Shown here: positions 7,558-18,166 of the stretch, piece after piece
How the letters are laid out: every line of letters begins with the position of its first letter
How positions within the stretch are numbered: position 1 is the stretch's first letter
Source: Nocardia brasiliensis NBRC 14402
Lineage (GTDB): Bacteria; Actinomycetota; Actinomycetes; Mycobacteriales; Mycobacteriaceae
Direction of reading: 5' to 3'
Assembly (NCBI RefSeq): GCF_000308475.2
Contig: NZ_BAFT02000061.1
Location: 30,508 to 94,507, forward strand
DNA: 64,000 nucleotides
Program-made: the position numbers and the translations under genes
The notes under the pieces: generated by a model
Told to the model about the DNA's origin: nothing
Database searches by the model: none
The model's input: only the letters and a program-made list of their open reading frames with translations

Positions 7558-9420
7558 ATGTGCGGAATCACCGGCTGGGTCGCGCTCGACCGTGACCTCA
7601 CCGCCGCAGGCCGGACAGTACAGGCCATGGTCGACACCATGGCCGCCCGTGGCCCCGACGACGAAGGCATGTGGCTGCACCCGCGCTGCGCCCTCGGGCA
7701 CCGGCGGCTCTCGGTGATCGACCTCGAGGGCGGCAAGCAGCCGATGGCCACACCGGAAAAACTTTCCGACGGAACACCGTTGGCCGTACTGAGTTACAGC
7801 GGCGAGGTGTACAACTTCGTCGAACTGCGCGACGACCTCCTGACACTTGGCCATCGCTTCCGCACCAGAAGCGATACCGAAGTCGTGCTGCGCGCCTACC
7901 TCGAATGGGGAACGGGCTTCGTGCGGCGGCTCAACGGGATGTTCGCCTTCGCGATCTGGGACAGCCGCACCGAAGAACTGCTGCTGTACCGCGATCGGCT
8001 CGGCGTCAAACCGCTGTTCTACTACCCCACCGGCGACGGCCTGCTCTTCGGATCCGAGCCGAAAGCCGTGCTCGCCCATCCGGAAAGCCGCGCCGAACTG
8101 TCCTTCGACGGGCTGCGCGACGTGCTGTCGTTCGTCCGCGTGCCCGGCCGGACACCGCTACGAGGCATGTACGAGGTGCGGCCCGGCCATGTGCTCCGGT
8201 TCCGGGACGGCCGGCGGACCGAGGAGAAGTACTGGGAGCTGCGCTCCTGGCCGCACACCGACGATGTGGCCAGCAGCGTCGGCAAGGTGCGAGAGCTGTT
8301 GGGGGATATCGTCTCCCGGCAGATGGTCGCCGACGTTCCGCTGTGCACGCTACTGTCCGGCGGGCTGGATTCCAGCGCGCTGACCGCCCTCGGTCAGCGC
8401 ACGCTCGACGCCGGCCGCGGTGGCCGGATCCGCAGCTTCTCGGTGGATTTCGTCGGCCAGGTGGAAAATTTCGAGCCGGAACCGCTGCGCGAAGCGCCGG
8501 ACGCGCCGTTCGCCGCGGAACTGGTCCGCCACGTCGGCACCGATCATCGAATCATCCTGCTGGACAACGCGGATCTGGCGTCGCCGAACGCACGAGCGGC
8601 GGTGTTGCGCGCCTGGGATCTCCCCTACGGCGACGGCGATCTCGGACCATCGCTCTATCTGCTGTTCCGCGCGGTGCGGCAGGAATCGACCGTCGCCCTG
8701 TCCGGTGAATCGGCGGACGAGGTGTTCGGCGGCTACCTCTGGTTCCACGATCAGCGTGCGGTGCAGGCCGATACGTTCCCGTGGCACGCGCTCGGCGAGC
8801 GCTCCGTCGCCGAACAGTCCACGGCCTTCCTGGATCCCGATCTGACGGCGCAGCTCAACCTCACCGAATACATTGCGGACCAATATCACACGGCCCTGCG
8901 GGAAGTTCCGGAACTGCCCGGCGAGACCGGGCTCGACCGCCGGATGCGGGCCGCGAGCTACCTGAATCTCACCCGGTTCCTCCCGGTCATGCTCGACCGC
9001 AAGGACCGGCTGAGCATGGCGAGCGGGATCGAGGTGCGGGTACCGTTCTGCGACCACCGCCTGGTCGAGTACGTCTTCAACGCCCCGTGGTCGATGAAGA
9101 CCTTCGACGGCCGGGAGAAGAGTCTGTTGCGCGCCGCGACGCGGGATCTGCTGCCGGACTCCATCGTGCAACGCCGTAAAGCGCCCTATCCGTCCACCCA
9201 GGATGCGGGCTACGACAAGGCGATCAAGCAGGTCCTCGGCAAGATCGTCGCGGAGCCGAGTTCACCGTCGCTGCCGCTGCTCGATCTGGATGCGCTCCAC
9301 CGGCATCTGGATCAGCCCGTCGACAAGCCTGTTTCGATGCAGGAAAGAGGGCTACTCAACGAAACACCGATCCGCATCGACGAGTGGCTCACCGCTTACG
9401 ACGTGCGCGTCCTGGTATAG
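7558..9420 (+). CDS. asnB: asparagine synthetase (glutamine-hydrolysing), probably a carboxylate amidase of the pathway
   Basis: 620 aa, class B. It begins Met-Cys-Gly-Ile-Thr-Gly, giving the Cys2 glutaminase nucleophile after Met removal. The glutaminase domain covers about 1-210. The synthetase domain has the PP-loop ATP site SGGLDS at 267-272 and the downstream SGESADEVFGGY motif. All visible catalytic residues are intact, so it should transfer glutamine ammonia to an AMP-activated carboxylate. It is embedded in the operon behind P450, alcohol dehydrogenase and aldehyde dehydrogenase, which suggests it amidates a pathway carboxylate rather than serving general asparagine supply. Its stop codon lies inside a perfect inverted repeat (9418-9437). 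Confidence 0.93.
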   Translation: MCGITGWVALDRDLTAAGRTVQAMVDTMAARGPDDEGMWLHPRCALGHRRLSVIDLEGGKQPMATPEKLSDGTPLAVLSYSGEVYNFVELRDDLLTLGHRFRTRSDTEVVLRAYLEWGTGFVRRLNGMFAFAIWDSRTEELLLYRDRLGVKPLFYYPTGDGLLFGSEPKAVLAHPESRAELSFDGLRDVLSFVRVPGRTPLRGMYEVRPGHVLRFRDGRRTEEKYWELRSWPHTDDVASSVGKVRELLGDIVSRQMVADVPLCTLLSGGLDSSALTALGQRTLDAGRGGRIRSFSVDFVGQVENFEPEPLREAPDAPFAAELVRHVGTDHRIILLDNADLASPNARAAVLRAWDLPYGDGDLGPSLYLLFRAVRQESTVALSGESADEVFGGYLWFHDQRAVQADTFPWHALGERSVAEQSTAFLDPDLTAQLNLTEYIADQYHTALREVPELPGETGLDRRMRAASYLNLTRFLPVMLDRKDRLSMASGIEVRVPFCDHRLVEYVFNAPWSMKTFDGREKSLLRAATRDLLPDSIVQRRKAPYPSTQDAGYDKAIKQVLGKIVAEPSSPSLPLLDLDALHRHLDQPVDKPVSMQERGLLNETPIRIDEWLTAYDVRVLV

Positions 9421-9437
9421 TTTCCTTTTGGAAACTA
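9418..9437. promoter_or_regulatory. perfect inverted repeat, operator candidate before the UvrA-like gene
   Basis: TAGTTTCC and GGAAACTA flank a TTTT spacer; the first arm includes the asparagine synthetase stop codon. The right arm is also part of a second perfect palindrome, AAACTAGTTT (9432-9441), so GTTTC/GAAAC-type half-sites recur. This looks like a TetR-type operator 28 bases before the UvrA-like start. A weak hairpin in the transcript is the other reading. No regulator gene for it is visible in the window. Confidence 0.45.
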
Positions 9438-9464
9438 GTTTGGTCACGCTGAGGGGAGTCGGAG

Positions 9465-11756
<2,292 letters not shown>

Positions 11757-11772
11757 CCCCGACCCGCCCCTC

Positions 11773-11786
11773 CCCCTGACCAGGGG
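11773..11786 (+). terminator. possible terminator-like inverted repeat after the UvrA-like gene
   Basis: CCCCTG and CAGGGG surround two bases, so in RNA only a CCCC/GGGG stem with a six-base loop can form. No U tract follows. It lies 17 bases past the stop of the UvrA-like gene and could end the operon, but the call is weak. Confidence 0.25.
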
Positions 11787-11791
11787 TGATT

Positions 11792-11807
11792 TCTGCATAT
11801 TTGCAGA
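11792..11807. promoter_or_regulatory. inverted repeat upstream of atoE
   Basis: TCTGCA and TGCAGA, a perfect 6-bp dyad with a 4-bp AT spacer, lie in the 175-bp gap before the transporter. Two further TCTGC half-sites follow at about 11813 and 11832. An operator is plausible; there is no proof. Confidence 0.3.
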
Positions 11808-11868
11808 CTGGATCTGCGTGATTCCTTATTGTCTGCGGACAGGTGGGCCTCGATACTGGCCAACCGAG

Positions 11869-11902
11869 CCCGTGTGTGGTGCGTCACATGCGCGCACACG
11901 GG
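11869..11902 (+). promoter_or_regulatory. strong hairpin in the atoE leader
   Basis: CCCGTGTG (11869-11876) pairs perfectly with CACACGGG (11895-11902), and the stem extends inward by a G-U and a G-C pair, leaving a loop of about 14 bases. It ends 29 bases before the preferred atoE start, so it could affect translation or transcript stability. No riboswitch family was recognised. Confidence 0.35.
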
Positions 11903-11931
11903 TGGTGTGTAGAAAGATGAGGGACAGCTCC

Positions 11932-13371
11932 ATGACGGCCACGATCGACGAAACCAGCTCCGAGAAGGGACTAGCGCGAATCGCGCAGTCACTCGCGAAA
12001 TGGACGGAGAAATGGTTTCCGGACGCCTATGTCGTCGCCTTGGCCGGTGTATTCATCGTGGCCGTCGCGGCATTGGCGAACGGCTCGTCGCCGCAGGCCG
12101 TGGTGACCGCGTTCGGCGACGGCTTCTGGGATCTCACGGCGTTCACCCTGCAGATGGCCATGGTCGTGCTGACCGGCTACGTGGTGGCCACTTCCCCACC
12201 GGTCGCGCGGCTCATCGAACGCCTCGCCGCCGTACCGCGATCCGCGGCCGGCGCGGTGAGTTTCGTTGCGTTCCTGAGCATGTCGGTGTCCTTCCTGAAC
12301 TGGGGACTCAGTCTGGTGTTCGGCGGCCTGCTGGCCCGCGCGATCGCCCGGCGCACCGATCTGCGGGTGGACTATCGCGCGCTCGGCGCGGCGGCCTTCA
12401 TGGGGCTGGGTGCCGTGTGGGCACTGGGCATCTCGTCCTCGGCCGCGCAGTTGCAGGCGACGGCTGGTTCCTTACCGCCCGCCCTGCTGCGGATCACCGG
12501 CGTCCTGGACTTCGGGATGACGATCTTCACCTGGCAGTCGTTGCTGATGTGCGCGATCATCATGGCCATCACCGTGGTCATCGCTCATTTCTCGGCGCCG
12601 AAGGGCGAGGCGATCAAGACCGCCGAAGAACTCGAGGTCGACCTCGACGATCAGCCCGACGAGGTCGCCCCGCGGGCGCGGCCCGGCGAATGGCTCGAGT
12701 ACAGCCGTATCCTGCCGATCGTCGCGGGGCTGATGACGTTGGGCTGGTTGATCTCCCAGTTCGTCACCAAGGCGGCGCTCACCGTGGTGAGCAGCCTCAA
12801 CGGCTACCTGCTCGTCTTCCTCGTGCTCGGCTTGGTGCTACACGGGACGCCGCGCAAATTCCTGCAAGCCGTCACCCTGGCCGTGCCCGCCACCGCGGGC
12901 ATCCTGGTGCAGTTCCCGCTCTACGCGGCGATGGCCGCGATCCTCACCAAAGCGAAAGGGCGCGGCGGGATCACCGTCTCCGAGCACCTGGCCGACTTCT
13001 TCACCAGCATCGGCGGCGGTGGCACCTTCGCCGTCGTGATCGCCATCTACACCGTGGTACTCGGCATCTTCGTCCCGTCCGGCGGCGGAAAATGGTTGGT
13101 CGAAGCGCCTTACGTCATGCAGTCGGCGACCGATGTGCAGATGAATCTCGGCTGGACGGTGCAGATCTACAATGTGGCCGAGGCGCTGCCGAACCTGATC
13201 AACCCGTTCTTCATGCTGCCGTTGCTCGCGGTACTGAAACTGCGGGCGCGCGATCTCGTCGGGTTCACGTTCCTGCAGTTCATCTTCCACCTGCCGGTGG
13301 TGCTGCTGCTGGTCTGGCTGCTCGGCATGACGTTCGACTACGTCCCGCCGATCATCCCCGCCGGCAAGTGA
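11932..13371 (+). CDS. atoE: short-chain fatty acid transporter, AtoE family
   Basis: 479 aa integral membrane protein with about ten to twelve hydrophobic segments. The family-typical stretch SFLNWGLSLVFGGLLARAIA and the following GLGAVWALGISSSAAQ identify the AtoE (TIGR00366-type) short-chain fatty acid permeases, as do FVPSGGGKWLVEAP and AEALPNLINPFF near the C terminus. It would take up butyrate or acetoacetate-like acids across the cytoplasmic membrane. The ATG at 11932 is preferred because GAGGGA lies about 8 bases upstream; an in-frame ATG at 11917 would add five residues. It stands alone, and its leader carries a dyad and a strong hairpin. I see no link to the preceding antibiotic-type operon. 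Confidence 0.9.
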   Translation: MTATIDETSSEKGLARIAQSLAKWTEKWFPDAYVVALAGVFIVAVAALANGSSPQAVVTAFGDGFWDLTAFTLQMAMVVLTGYVVATSPPVARLIERLAAVPRSAAGAVSFVAFLSMSVSFLNWGLSLVFGGLLARAIARRTDLRVDYRALGAAAFMGLGAVWALGISSSAAQLQATAGSLPPALLRITGVLDFGMTIFTWQSLLMCAIIMAITVVIAHFSAPKGEAIKTAEELEVDLDDQPDEVAPRARPGEWLEYSRILPIVAGLMTLGWLISQFVTKAALTVVSSLNGYLLVFLVLGLVLHGTPRKFLQAVTLAVPATAGILVQFPLYAAMAAILTKAKGRGGITVSEHLADFFTSIGGGGTFAVVIAIYTVVLGIFVPSGGGKWLVEAPYVMQSATDVQMNLGWTVQIYNVAEALPNLINPFFMLPLLAVLKLRARDLVGFTFLQFIFHLPVVLLLVWLLGMTFDYVPPIIPAGK

Positions 13372-13374
13372 GAT

Positions 13375-13401
13375 CGGTTCGGCCGCAATAGCCGAAAGCC
13401 G
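13375..13401 (+). terminator. stem-loop after atoE, terminator candidate
   Basis: TTCGGC (13378-13383) pairs with GCCGAA (13391-13396) across a 7-base loop, and CGG/CCG extends the stem beyond a two-base bulge. It starts three bases past the atoE stop. There is no U tract, as is common in high-GC actinomycetes. Confidence 0.4.
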
Positions 13402-13435
13402 TTGATCAGCAGCCGGTCCGGTGGATTCTGAGGGC

Positions 13436-14038
13436 ATGAGGATCTACGCCGACCGCCCGGCCACCGCACTGCGCCAGCTCGTCACCGATCTCCTCGTGGC
13501 GGCGTGGGTGTACGGCACCATCCGCGCCGCCCTGTGGCTACACGACCTGGTGCTGGCCCTCGCCGTGCCCGGGCGCAAACTCGAAGGCGCGGGCGGGGGC
13601 CTGGCCGACAACCTCGACACCGTCGGCGACAAGGTGGGCCGGGTTCCCGTGGTGGGCGACGAATTGACCTCGCCGTTCGAGCGAGCCGCCACGGCGGCCC
13701 GTACGATCGCCGAGGCGGGCCACGATCAGCAGGACCTCGTCGGCGATCTCGCGCTCGCCCTCGCCATCGGCCTGTCCGTCGTTCCGCTCGGGCTGGTCCT
13801 GTTCGTCTGGCTGCCGCTGCGGCTGCGCTGGATCCGCCGCGCCGCCACCGCGACTCGGTTGCGCTCGGACCCCGGCGGACGAGACCTCCTCGCCCTGCGC
13901 GCCCTCGCCCACCAACCACTGCGCCGGCTCGACCGCATCGACCCCGAGGTGGTCACCGCCTGGCGACGCGGCGACGACGCCACCGTCCGCGCCCTCGCCA
14001 CCCTCGAGCTCCGCACCCTCGGCCTCCGCGGATCCTGA
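13436..14038 (+). CDS. small membrane protein of unknown function
   Basis: 200 aa. Two hydrophobic segments are visible, at about residues 18-45 (LLVAAWVYGTIRAALWLHDL) and 105-127 (ALALAIGLSVVPLGLVLFVW). They are joined by a soluble stretch (GGGLADNLDTVGDKVG) and followed by a basic, arginine-rich cytoplasmic tail. The ATG at 13436 has GAGG just upstream; a GTG at 13421 would add five residues. The layout recalls uncharacterised actinobacterial membrane proteins. I do not recognise a function. It runs convergently with the Ddn-like gene. Confidence 0.75.
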   Translation: MRIYADRPATALRQLVTDLLVAAWVYGTIRAALWLHDLVLALAVPGRKLEGAGGGLADNLDTVGDKVGRVPVVGDELTSPFERAATAARTIAEAGHDQQDLVGDLALALAIGLSVVPLGLVLFVWLPLRLRWIRRAATATRLRSDPGGRDLLALRALAHQPLRRLDRIDPEVVTAWRRGDDATVRALATLELRTLGLRGS

Positions 14039-14065
14039 TCCCCGCCCGGAGGTCAGCTGATCAGG
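14034..14065. terminator. inverted repeat between convergent genes
   Basis: CCTGATC (14034-14040) and GATCAGG (14059-14065) flank an 18-base GC-rich loop. It sits where the small membrane protein gene and the Ddn-like gene converge, so it could act as a two-way terminator. The long loop makes this uncertain. Confidence 0.3.
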
Positions 14066-14098
14066 GGAAATCGACGACGGCGTCGGCCGAGCAGGCAA

Positions 14099-14644
14099 TT
14101 ACGCCGGTTCCTCCTGATCGCCTGTCCGGCAAGCGATCTCGGCGTCGAGGGTCAGCAGGACCAGCGGCAGTGGACGGTCCACCTTGGACTGGAAGTCCGC
14201 CAGCAGGGGGTTGTCGGCCAGCACCCAGGCCGCGAACTCGTCGTAGTCCGCGCCTTCGAGCACCCGGCCGGTCCCCCGGTAGGTCTTGTCCCGCAGTTCG
14301 ATGGTGACCTGCGGGTTCGCCTTGATGTTGTGCCACCAGGCCGGGTACCTCTCCTCCATGAACGAACTCACGTACATGATGTCGCCGCGATACCCCGGGC
14401 CGAGCGGAACCGTATGCTGCTTGCCGCTTTTCGCGCCGGTGGTGGTGAGCAGGATCAGATCCCCACCCGCATACGCGCCACCCACCTTGCCCGAGTTCGC
14501 CCGGAACTCGGCGATCACATCCACATTCCCGTCGGTGATGCTGCCCGCCGGGTCCCACGCCTGGTTCCACGGCGCGTTCGGATCGTCGTAGTCGGTGATT
14601 GCCGCCTGATCAGTCTGCGGCGCAGTCGATTCGATTTCGCTCAT
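14099..14644 (-). CDS. nitroreductase/deazaflavin-dependent oxidoreductase (Ddn family)
   Basis: 181 aa. The core LILLTTTGAKSGKQHTVPL, followed by YVSSFM and PAWWHNIKANPQVTIE, is the signature of the F420-binding split-barrel Ddn/FDOR-B family known from mycobacteria and Nocardia. Members use reduced F420 to reduce quinones or nitro compounds. The ATG at 14644 is chosen because it begins the conserved part; a longer frame to 14752 would cross the palindromic operator candidate at 14665-14685. It is a single gene, convergent with the small membrane protein gene. It is not the luciferase-like F420 reductase of the alkyl-proline pathway. Confidence 0.88.
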   Translation of the reverse strand: MSEIESTAPQTDQAAITDYDDPNAPWNQAWDPAGSITDGNVDVIAEFRANSGKVGGAYAGGDLILLTTTGAKSGKQHTVPLGPGYRGDIMYVSSFMEERYPAWWHNIKANPQVTIELRDKTYRGTGRVLEGADYDEFAAWVLADNPLLADFQSKVDRPLPLVLLTLDAEIACRTGDQEEPA

Positions 14645-14664
14645 GGTTCGAGCATGCCGACCCC

Positions 14665-14685
14665 TTAGGACACCTACAGTCCTAA
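14665..14685. promoter_or_regulatory. operator candidate upstream of the Ddn-like gene
   Basis: TTAGGAC and GTCCTAA form a perfect 7-bp dyad with a 7-bp spacer, centred 31 bases upstream of the Ddn-like start. The symmetry and spacing are typical of a dimeric winged-helix or TetR-type repressor site. The regulator gene is not visible in the window. Confidence 0.45.
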
Positions 14686-14758
14686 CGCCGATCACCGTCC
14701 GGCAACCGCAGCCGGTGGTCCGCCGGGCCGCGGCTCTTCGCTCACGCCGCACCGCCGG

Positions 14759-16042
14759 TCAACACTGCCGATACCGAACCGAGAAGCCCTGCCCGGCAGA
14801 CCAAGGCGGGTCGTTCGCGGGATACGCGCGATTGGTGACGGTCATCGACAGACTTTGTTCGAGGCAGACGCGTCGCATTCCTTCGGCGGTGAAGTAGTCG
14901 TCGGGGTCGGTGGTGACCAGGTAGTCGATCTCGGGCGAACCCAGCTCCGCGACGATCGGAAGATGCTGCTCTGCGAGCAGTCTCGCGTCGCCGAGATCCC
15001 GCGAGTGGAGCTGCTCGGTGACCCGAGGTCGCGGAGGCCGTGCCGGTAGGGCGGCGCCCGCAGCCATCAGCACGCTGTGCGGCATGGATCGGTCTTCGTT
15101 GAGTCGTTGCCAGACGGTGAACTCGCGCTCGGTCGGATATCTGCCGGCCACGGACAGCGACCCGCTCCCGGCGGCCGCAGGACCTACCTGCCAGCGCGCC
15201 CCCGCCAGCGCGGGAAACTCCCGCATCAAGCGCCGGTACGTGTCGCTCACGGCGCGGAAATCGTTCGCGGACGACAGTTTCAAGGAAATATCGCCGACCC
15301 CGATATCCATTCGCTCGAATTTGTCGCTCGATCTGTAGGCGTAGTGAGCCCACGTGCGGTAGGTCCATTTCACCTCGTCCCCGGGAAAGGCCTCGGTCAA
15401 CGCGAACCACAGACCGGCGCGGTCCGGCGCTTCGACGAACCCGTCCTTCCCAGCCCTGAAGGCGCTGCCCGACTTCGAGCGACGGACTTCGAACTCCGTC
15501 TCCCACTGATTGAAATCCGTTGCGGCCCATACCTGGTCACGGAACGCCTCGATCACCGCTCTGGTCTGCGCCGCCGACGCCTCTTCGGACAGCACGACGA
15601 CCGCCGAGAACAGACCGCCGATCTCGGTCGACACCTGATGAACTCCCGGCATACGGCCGAGCACAGTCGCGATATCCCTCGCCTCCCGGGTCAGCGCCGG
15701 TCGGTCATCGAAGGGCGCGACGGTCATGAGTTGCCAACCGCCGCAGGAAGACACGAAGACGCCGGCCAACGCGATCACCGACCACTTGAACCGCGGCCGA
15801 CCGCGACGCCCGGTGCGGTAGAGCAGCACCGCGCCCACGATCAATGAGAGTCCGACACCGGCGACGATCATCCCCAGCGAAAAGGAGAAGGGCGCCAACG
15901 TGTTCCGGCACTCCAGGTAGTAGCAGGCGTCGGCGAACGTCACCGACAACAGCACGAACAGACCGGTCAGGGCGGCGACAGCGAAGACGATCCAGGCCGT
16001 ATGGCTTCCGCCGAAACGCCGCCAGGACTGCGGGGTGGACAC
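14759..16042 (-). CDS. membrane-anchored protein of unknown function
   Basis: 427 aa if started at the GTG at 16042; the frame stays open to another GTG at 16120 and neither has a clear ribosome site. Three hydrophobic segments lie in the first 120 residues (AWIVFAVAALTGLFVLLSV, FSLGMIVAGVGLSLIVGAVL, WSVIALAGVFVSSC). About 300 polar residues follow, likely exported or cytosolic, with no motif I recognise. The long C-terminal part has two similar-looking alpha/beta stretches (GVHQVSTEIGG...; MDIGVGDISLKL...), which might be a repeated domain. No function can be assigned. Confidence 0.6.
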   Translation of the reverse strand: MSTPQSWRRFGGSHTAWIVFAVAALTGLFVLLSVTFADACYYLECRNTLAPFSFSLGMIVAGVGLSLIVGAVLLYRTGRRGRPRFKWSVIALAGVFVSSCGGWQLMTVAPFDDRPALTREARDIATVLGRMPGVHQVSTEIGGLFSAVVVLSEEASAAQTRAVIEAFRDQVWAATDFNQWETEFEVRRSKSGSAFRAGKDGFVEAPDRAGLWFALTEAFPGDEVKWTYRTWAHYAYRSSDKFERMDIGVGDISLKLSSANDFRAVSDTYRRLMREFPALAGARWQVGPAAAGSGSLSVAGRYPTEREFTVWQRLNEDRSMPHSVLMAAGAALPARPPRPRVTEQLHSRDLGDARLLAEQHLPIVAELGSPEIDYLVTTDPDDYFTAEGMRRVCLEQSLSMTVTNRAYPANDPPWSAGQGFSVRYRQC

Positions 16043-16183
16043 GAAGCCACGGTAGCGGACCGCGCGACACTTGCGCTGTTGCGCTTGTGGAGATTTCGTG
16101 CAGAAGTCACGGACTGCCACTGTGCGGTTCAGCGGACGCCGAGCCGGCGAACTGCCTTACCGTGCGGCAGCGGCGGTTCGGCC

Positions 16184-16744
<561 letters not shown>

Positions 16745-16772
16745 TCGATGGTCCTTTCGGTGGGGGCAGGGG

Positions 16773-17537
16773 TCAGCCGAATTGGAGGGAACGTTTCGCC
16801 AGGCCGTTCCAGAAGCCGTCGATCACGCTGCGCTGGGTGCTCAGGTCGGCGTCGGCCGCGCCGAGCGCGACGAACAGCGGCGCGAAGTGTTCGGTGCGCG
16901 GGTGCGCCGCCGCCGCGGCCGGAGCCTTCTTCTCGAAATCGAGCAGGGCGTCGACATCGCCGGCGGCCAGCGCCCGCCGGCCCCAGTCGTCGAACTCGGT
17001 CATCACCGGATGCACCGAGCCGTCCTGGGTCAGCGCGCGCAGATTGTGGGTGAAGAAGCCGCTGCCGACGATCAGCACGCCTTGGTCGCGCAGCGGCGCG
17101 AGCTTGCGGCCGAGTTCCAGCAGACCGGACGGGTCCAGCGTCGGCATCGACAGTTGCAGCACCGGCACGTCGGCCGCCGGATACATCTGCACCAGCGGCA
17201 CATACGCCCCGTGGTCGAGGCCGCGATCGGGGACGTCGTGCACCGAGCGGCCTGGGGCGCGCAGCAGTTTGCGCACGTCGTCGGCGAGTTCGGGCGCCCC
17301 GGGCGCGGGATAGGACACGTCGTAGTAGTGCTGCGGGAAGCCCCAGAAGTCGTAGACCAGCGGAACCGTCGCGGTCGCGCCCACGGCGAGCGGCGCGTCT
17401 TCCCAATGCGCCGAAATCATCAGCACCGCTTCGGGTTTCGGCAGTTCGGCGGACCAGGCGGCCAGCTGCCCCGGCCATATCGCGTCATCGGCCAGCGGCG
17501 GCGCGCCGTGCGACAGGTACACCACGGGCATTCGCAT
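16773..17537 (-). CDS. class III extradiol ring-cleavage dioxygenase (4,5-DOPA dioxygenase / YgiD family)
   Basis: 254 aa. His10 (YLSHGAPP), His44 (SAHWE), His164 (FFTHNLR) and His217 (TEHFAPL) line up with conserved metal-site histidines of the LigB-like DODA family, and His109 (GLDHGAYVPL) with its catalytic histidine. It should cleave catechol-type rings such as DOPA, or act as a quinol/aromatic detoxifier. The ATG at 17537 has GGGAGG upstream. Together with DoxX downstream and the divergent MarR gene it forms a self-contained stress or aromatic-response module. It differs in fold from the small DOPA dioxygenase of pyrrolobenzodiazepine pathways, so I do not link it to the first operon. 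Confidence 0.92.
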   Translation of the reverse strand: MRMPVVYLSHGAPPLADDAIWPGQLAAWSAELPKPEAVLMISAHWEDAPLAVGATATVPLVYDFWGFPQHYYDVSYPAPGAPELADDVRKLLRAPGRSVHDVPDRGLDHGAYVPLVQMYPAADVPVLQLSMPTLDPSGLLELGRKLAPLRDQGVLIVGSGFFTHNLRALTQDGSVHPVMTEFDDWGRRALAAGDVDALLDFEKKAPAAAAAHPRTEHFAPLFVALGAADADLSTQRSVIDGFWNGLAKRSLQFG

Positions 17538-17560
17538 CGGTCTCGGCCTCCCAGCAAGTA

Positions 17561-17574
17561 GTTCAAATTTGAAC
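17561..17574. promoter_or_regulatory. MarR-type operator 1
   Basis: GTTCAAATTTGAAC is a perfect 14-bp palindrome 24 bases upstream of the dioxygenase start, in the spacer shared with the divergent marR gene. A second, imperfect copy lies 38 bases away. It probably binds the adjacent MarR protein. Confidence 0.7.
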
Positions 17575-17598
17575 ATCTGTCGATGATGGTAGATTATC

Positions 17599-17612
17599 GT
17601 TCGAGTTTGAAC
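17599..17612. promoter_or_regulatory. MarR-type operator 2
   Basis: GTTCGAGTTTGAAC keeps the GTTC...GAAC ends of operator 1 with imperfect inner bases. It lies 19 bases before the MarR gene start, where a bound dimer would block that gene, giving autoregulation. Confidence 0.6.
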
Positions 17613-17631
17613 AATAGGGAGGGTGGTCACA

Positions 17632-18084
17632 GTGGACGAGCCCCGCTGGCTCGACGACGAAGAGATGCGGACCTGGCAGGCGTTCCTCGCCTCGACGGCG
17701 CTGCTGAATCGCCGGATCGAACAGCAGCTCAAGGAGGACGCGCACCTGTCGCACACCCAGTACGAGGTGCTGGTGCGACTCGAGGACGCACCCGGCGACG
17801 CGCTGCGGATGACCGAGCTCTCCGCCGCCCTGTTCACCTCCAAGAGCGGTCTCACCTATCAGATCGGGCAGTTGGAGAAGGCGGGCTTCGTCCGCCGCAC
17901 TCCCGCCCCCGACGACCCCCGCGGCATCATCGCCACCCTCACCCCCGCCGGCCGCCGCAAACTCCAAGCCGCCGCCCCCGGCCACGTCGCTCTGGTCCGC
18001 GAACTCCTGATCGACGTCCTCACCCCGCAGCAACGCAAAGCCATCGCCGACGGCCTGGGCAAGGTCGCCGCCGACCTGCGTTGA
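17632..18084 (+). CDS. MarR family transcriptional regulator
   Basis: 150 aa. The winged-helix region is HTQYEVLVRLEDAPGDALRMTELSAALFTSKSGLTYQIGQLEKAGFVRR split over residues about 40-90, followed by the wing PDDPRGIIATLTPAGRRKL. The GTG at 17632 is chosen because GGGAGGG sits 8 bases upstream; a GTG nine bases earlier overlaps that site. It is divergent from the dioxygenase-DoxX pair with two matching palindromes in between, so it most likely represses both sides and is released by an aromatic or quinone ligand. Confidence 0.92.
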   Translation: MDEPRWLDDEEMRTWQAFLASTALLNRRIEQQLKEDAHLSHTQYEVLVRLEDAPGDALRMTELSAALFTSKSGLTYQIGQLEKAGFVRRTPAPDDPRGIIATLTPAGRRKLQAAAPGHVALVRELLIDVLTPQQRKAIADGLGKVAADLR

Positions 18085-18166
18085 GCACGAAGCGCAATGA
18101 TGCGGCGCGTGCCACGCGCACCGGCCGCGCCGACCACGAACGCCGAGACAGTCGAGGAGAACTCCC

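Noticed and set aside
14099..14644. F420-dependent reductase of the pyrrolobenzodiazepine pathway
   Set aside because: The pathway reductase is of the luciferase-like type; this is a Ddn split-barrel protein with its own operator and the opposite orientation.
16773..17537. DOPA dioxygenase of the alkyl-proline pathway
   Set aside because: The pathway enzyme (LmbB1 type) is a small protein of a different fold. This one is a 254 aa class III enzyme in its own MarR-controlled unit on the other strand.
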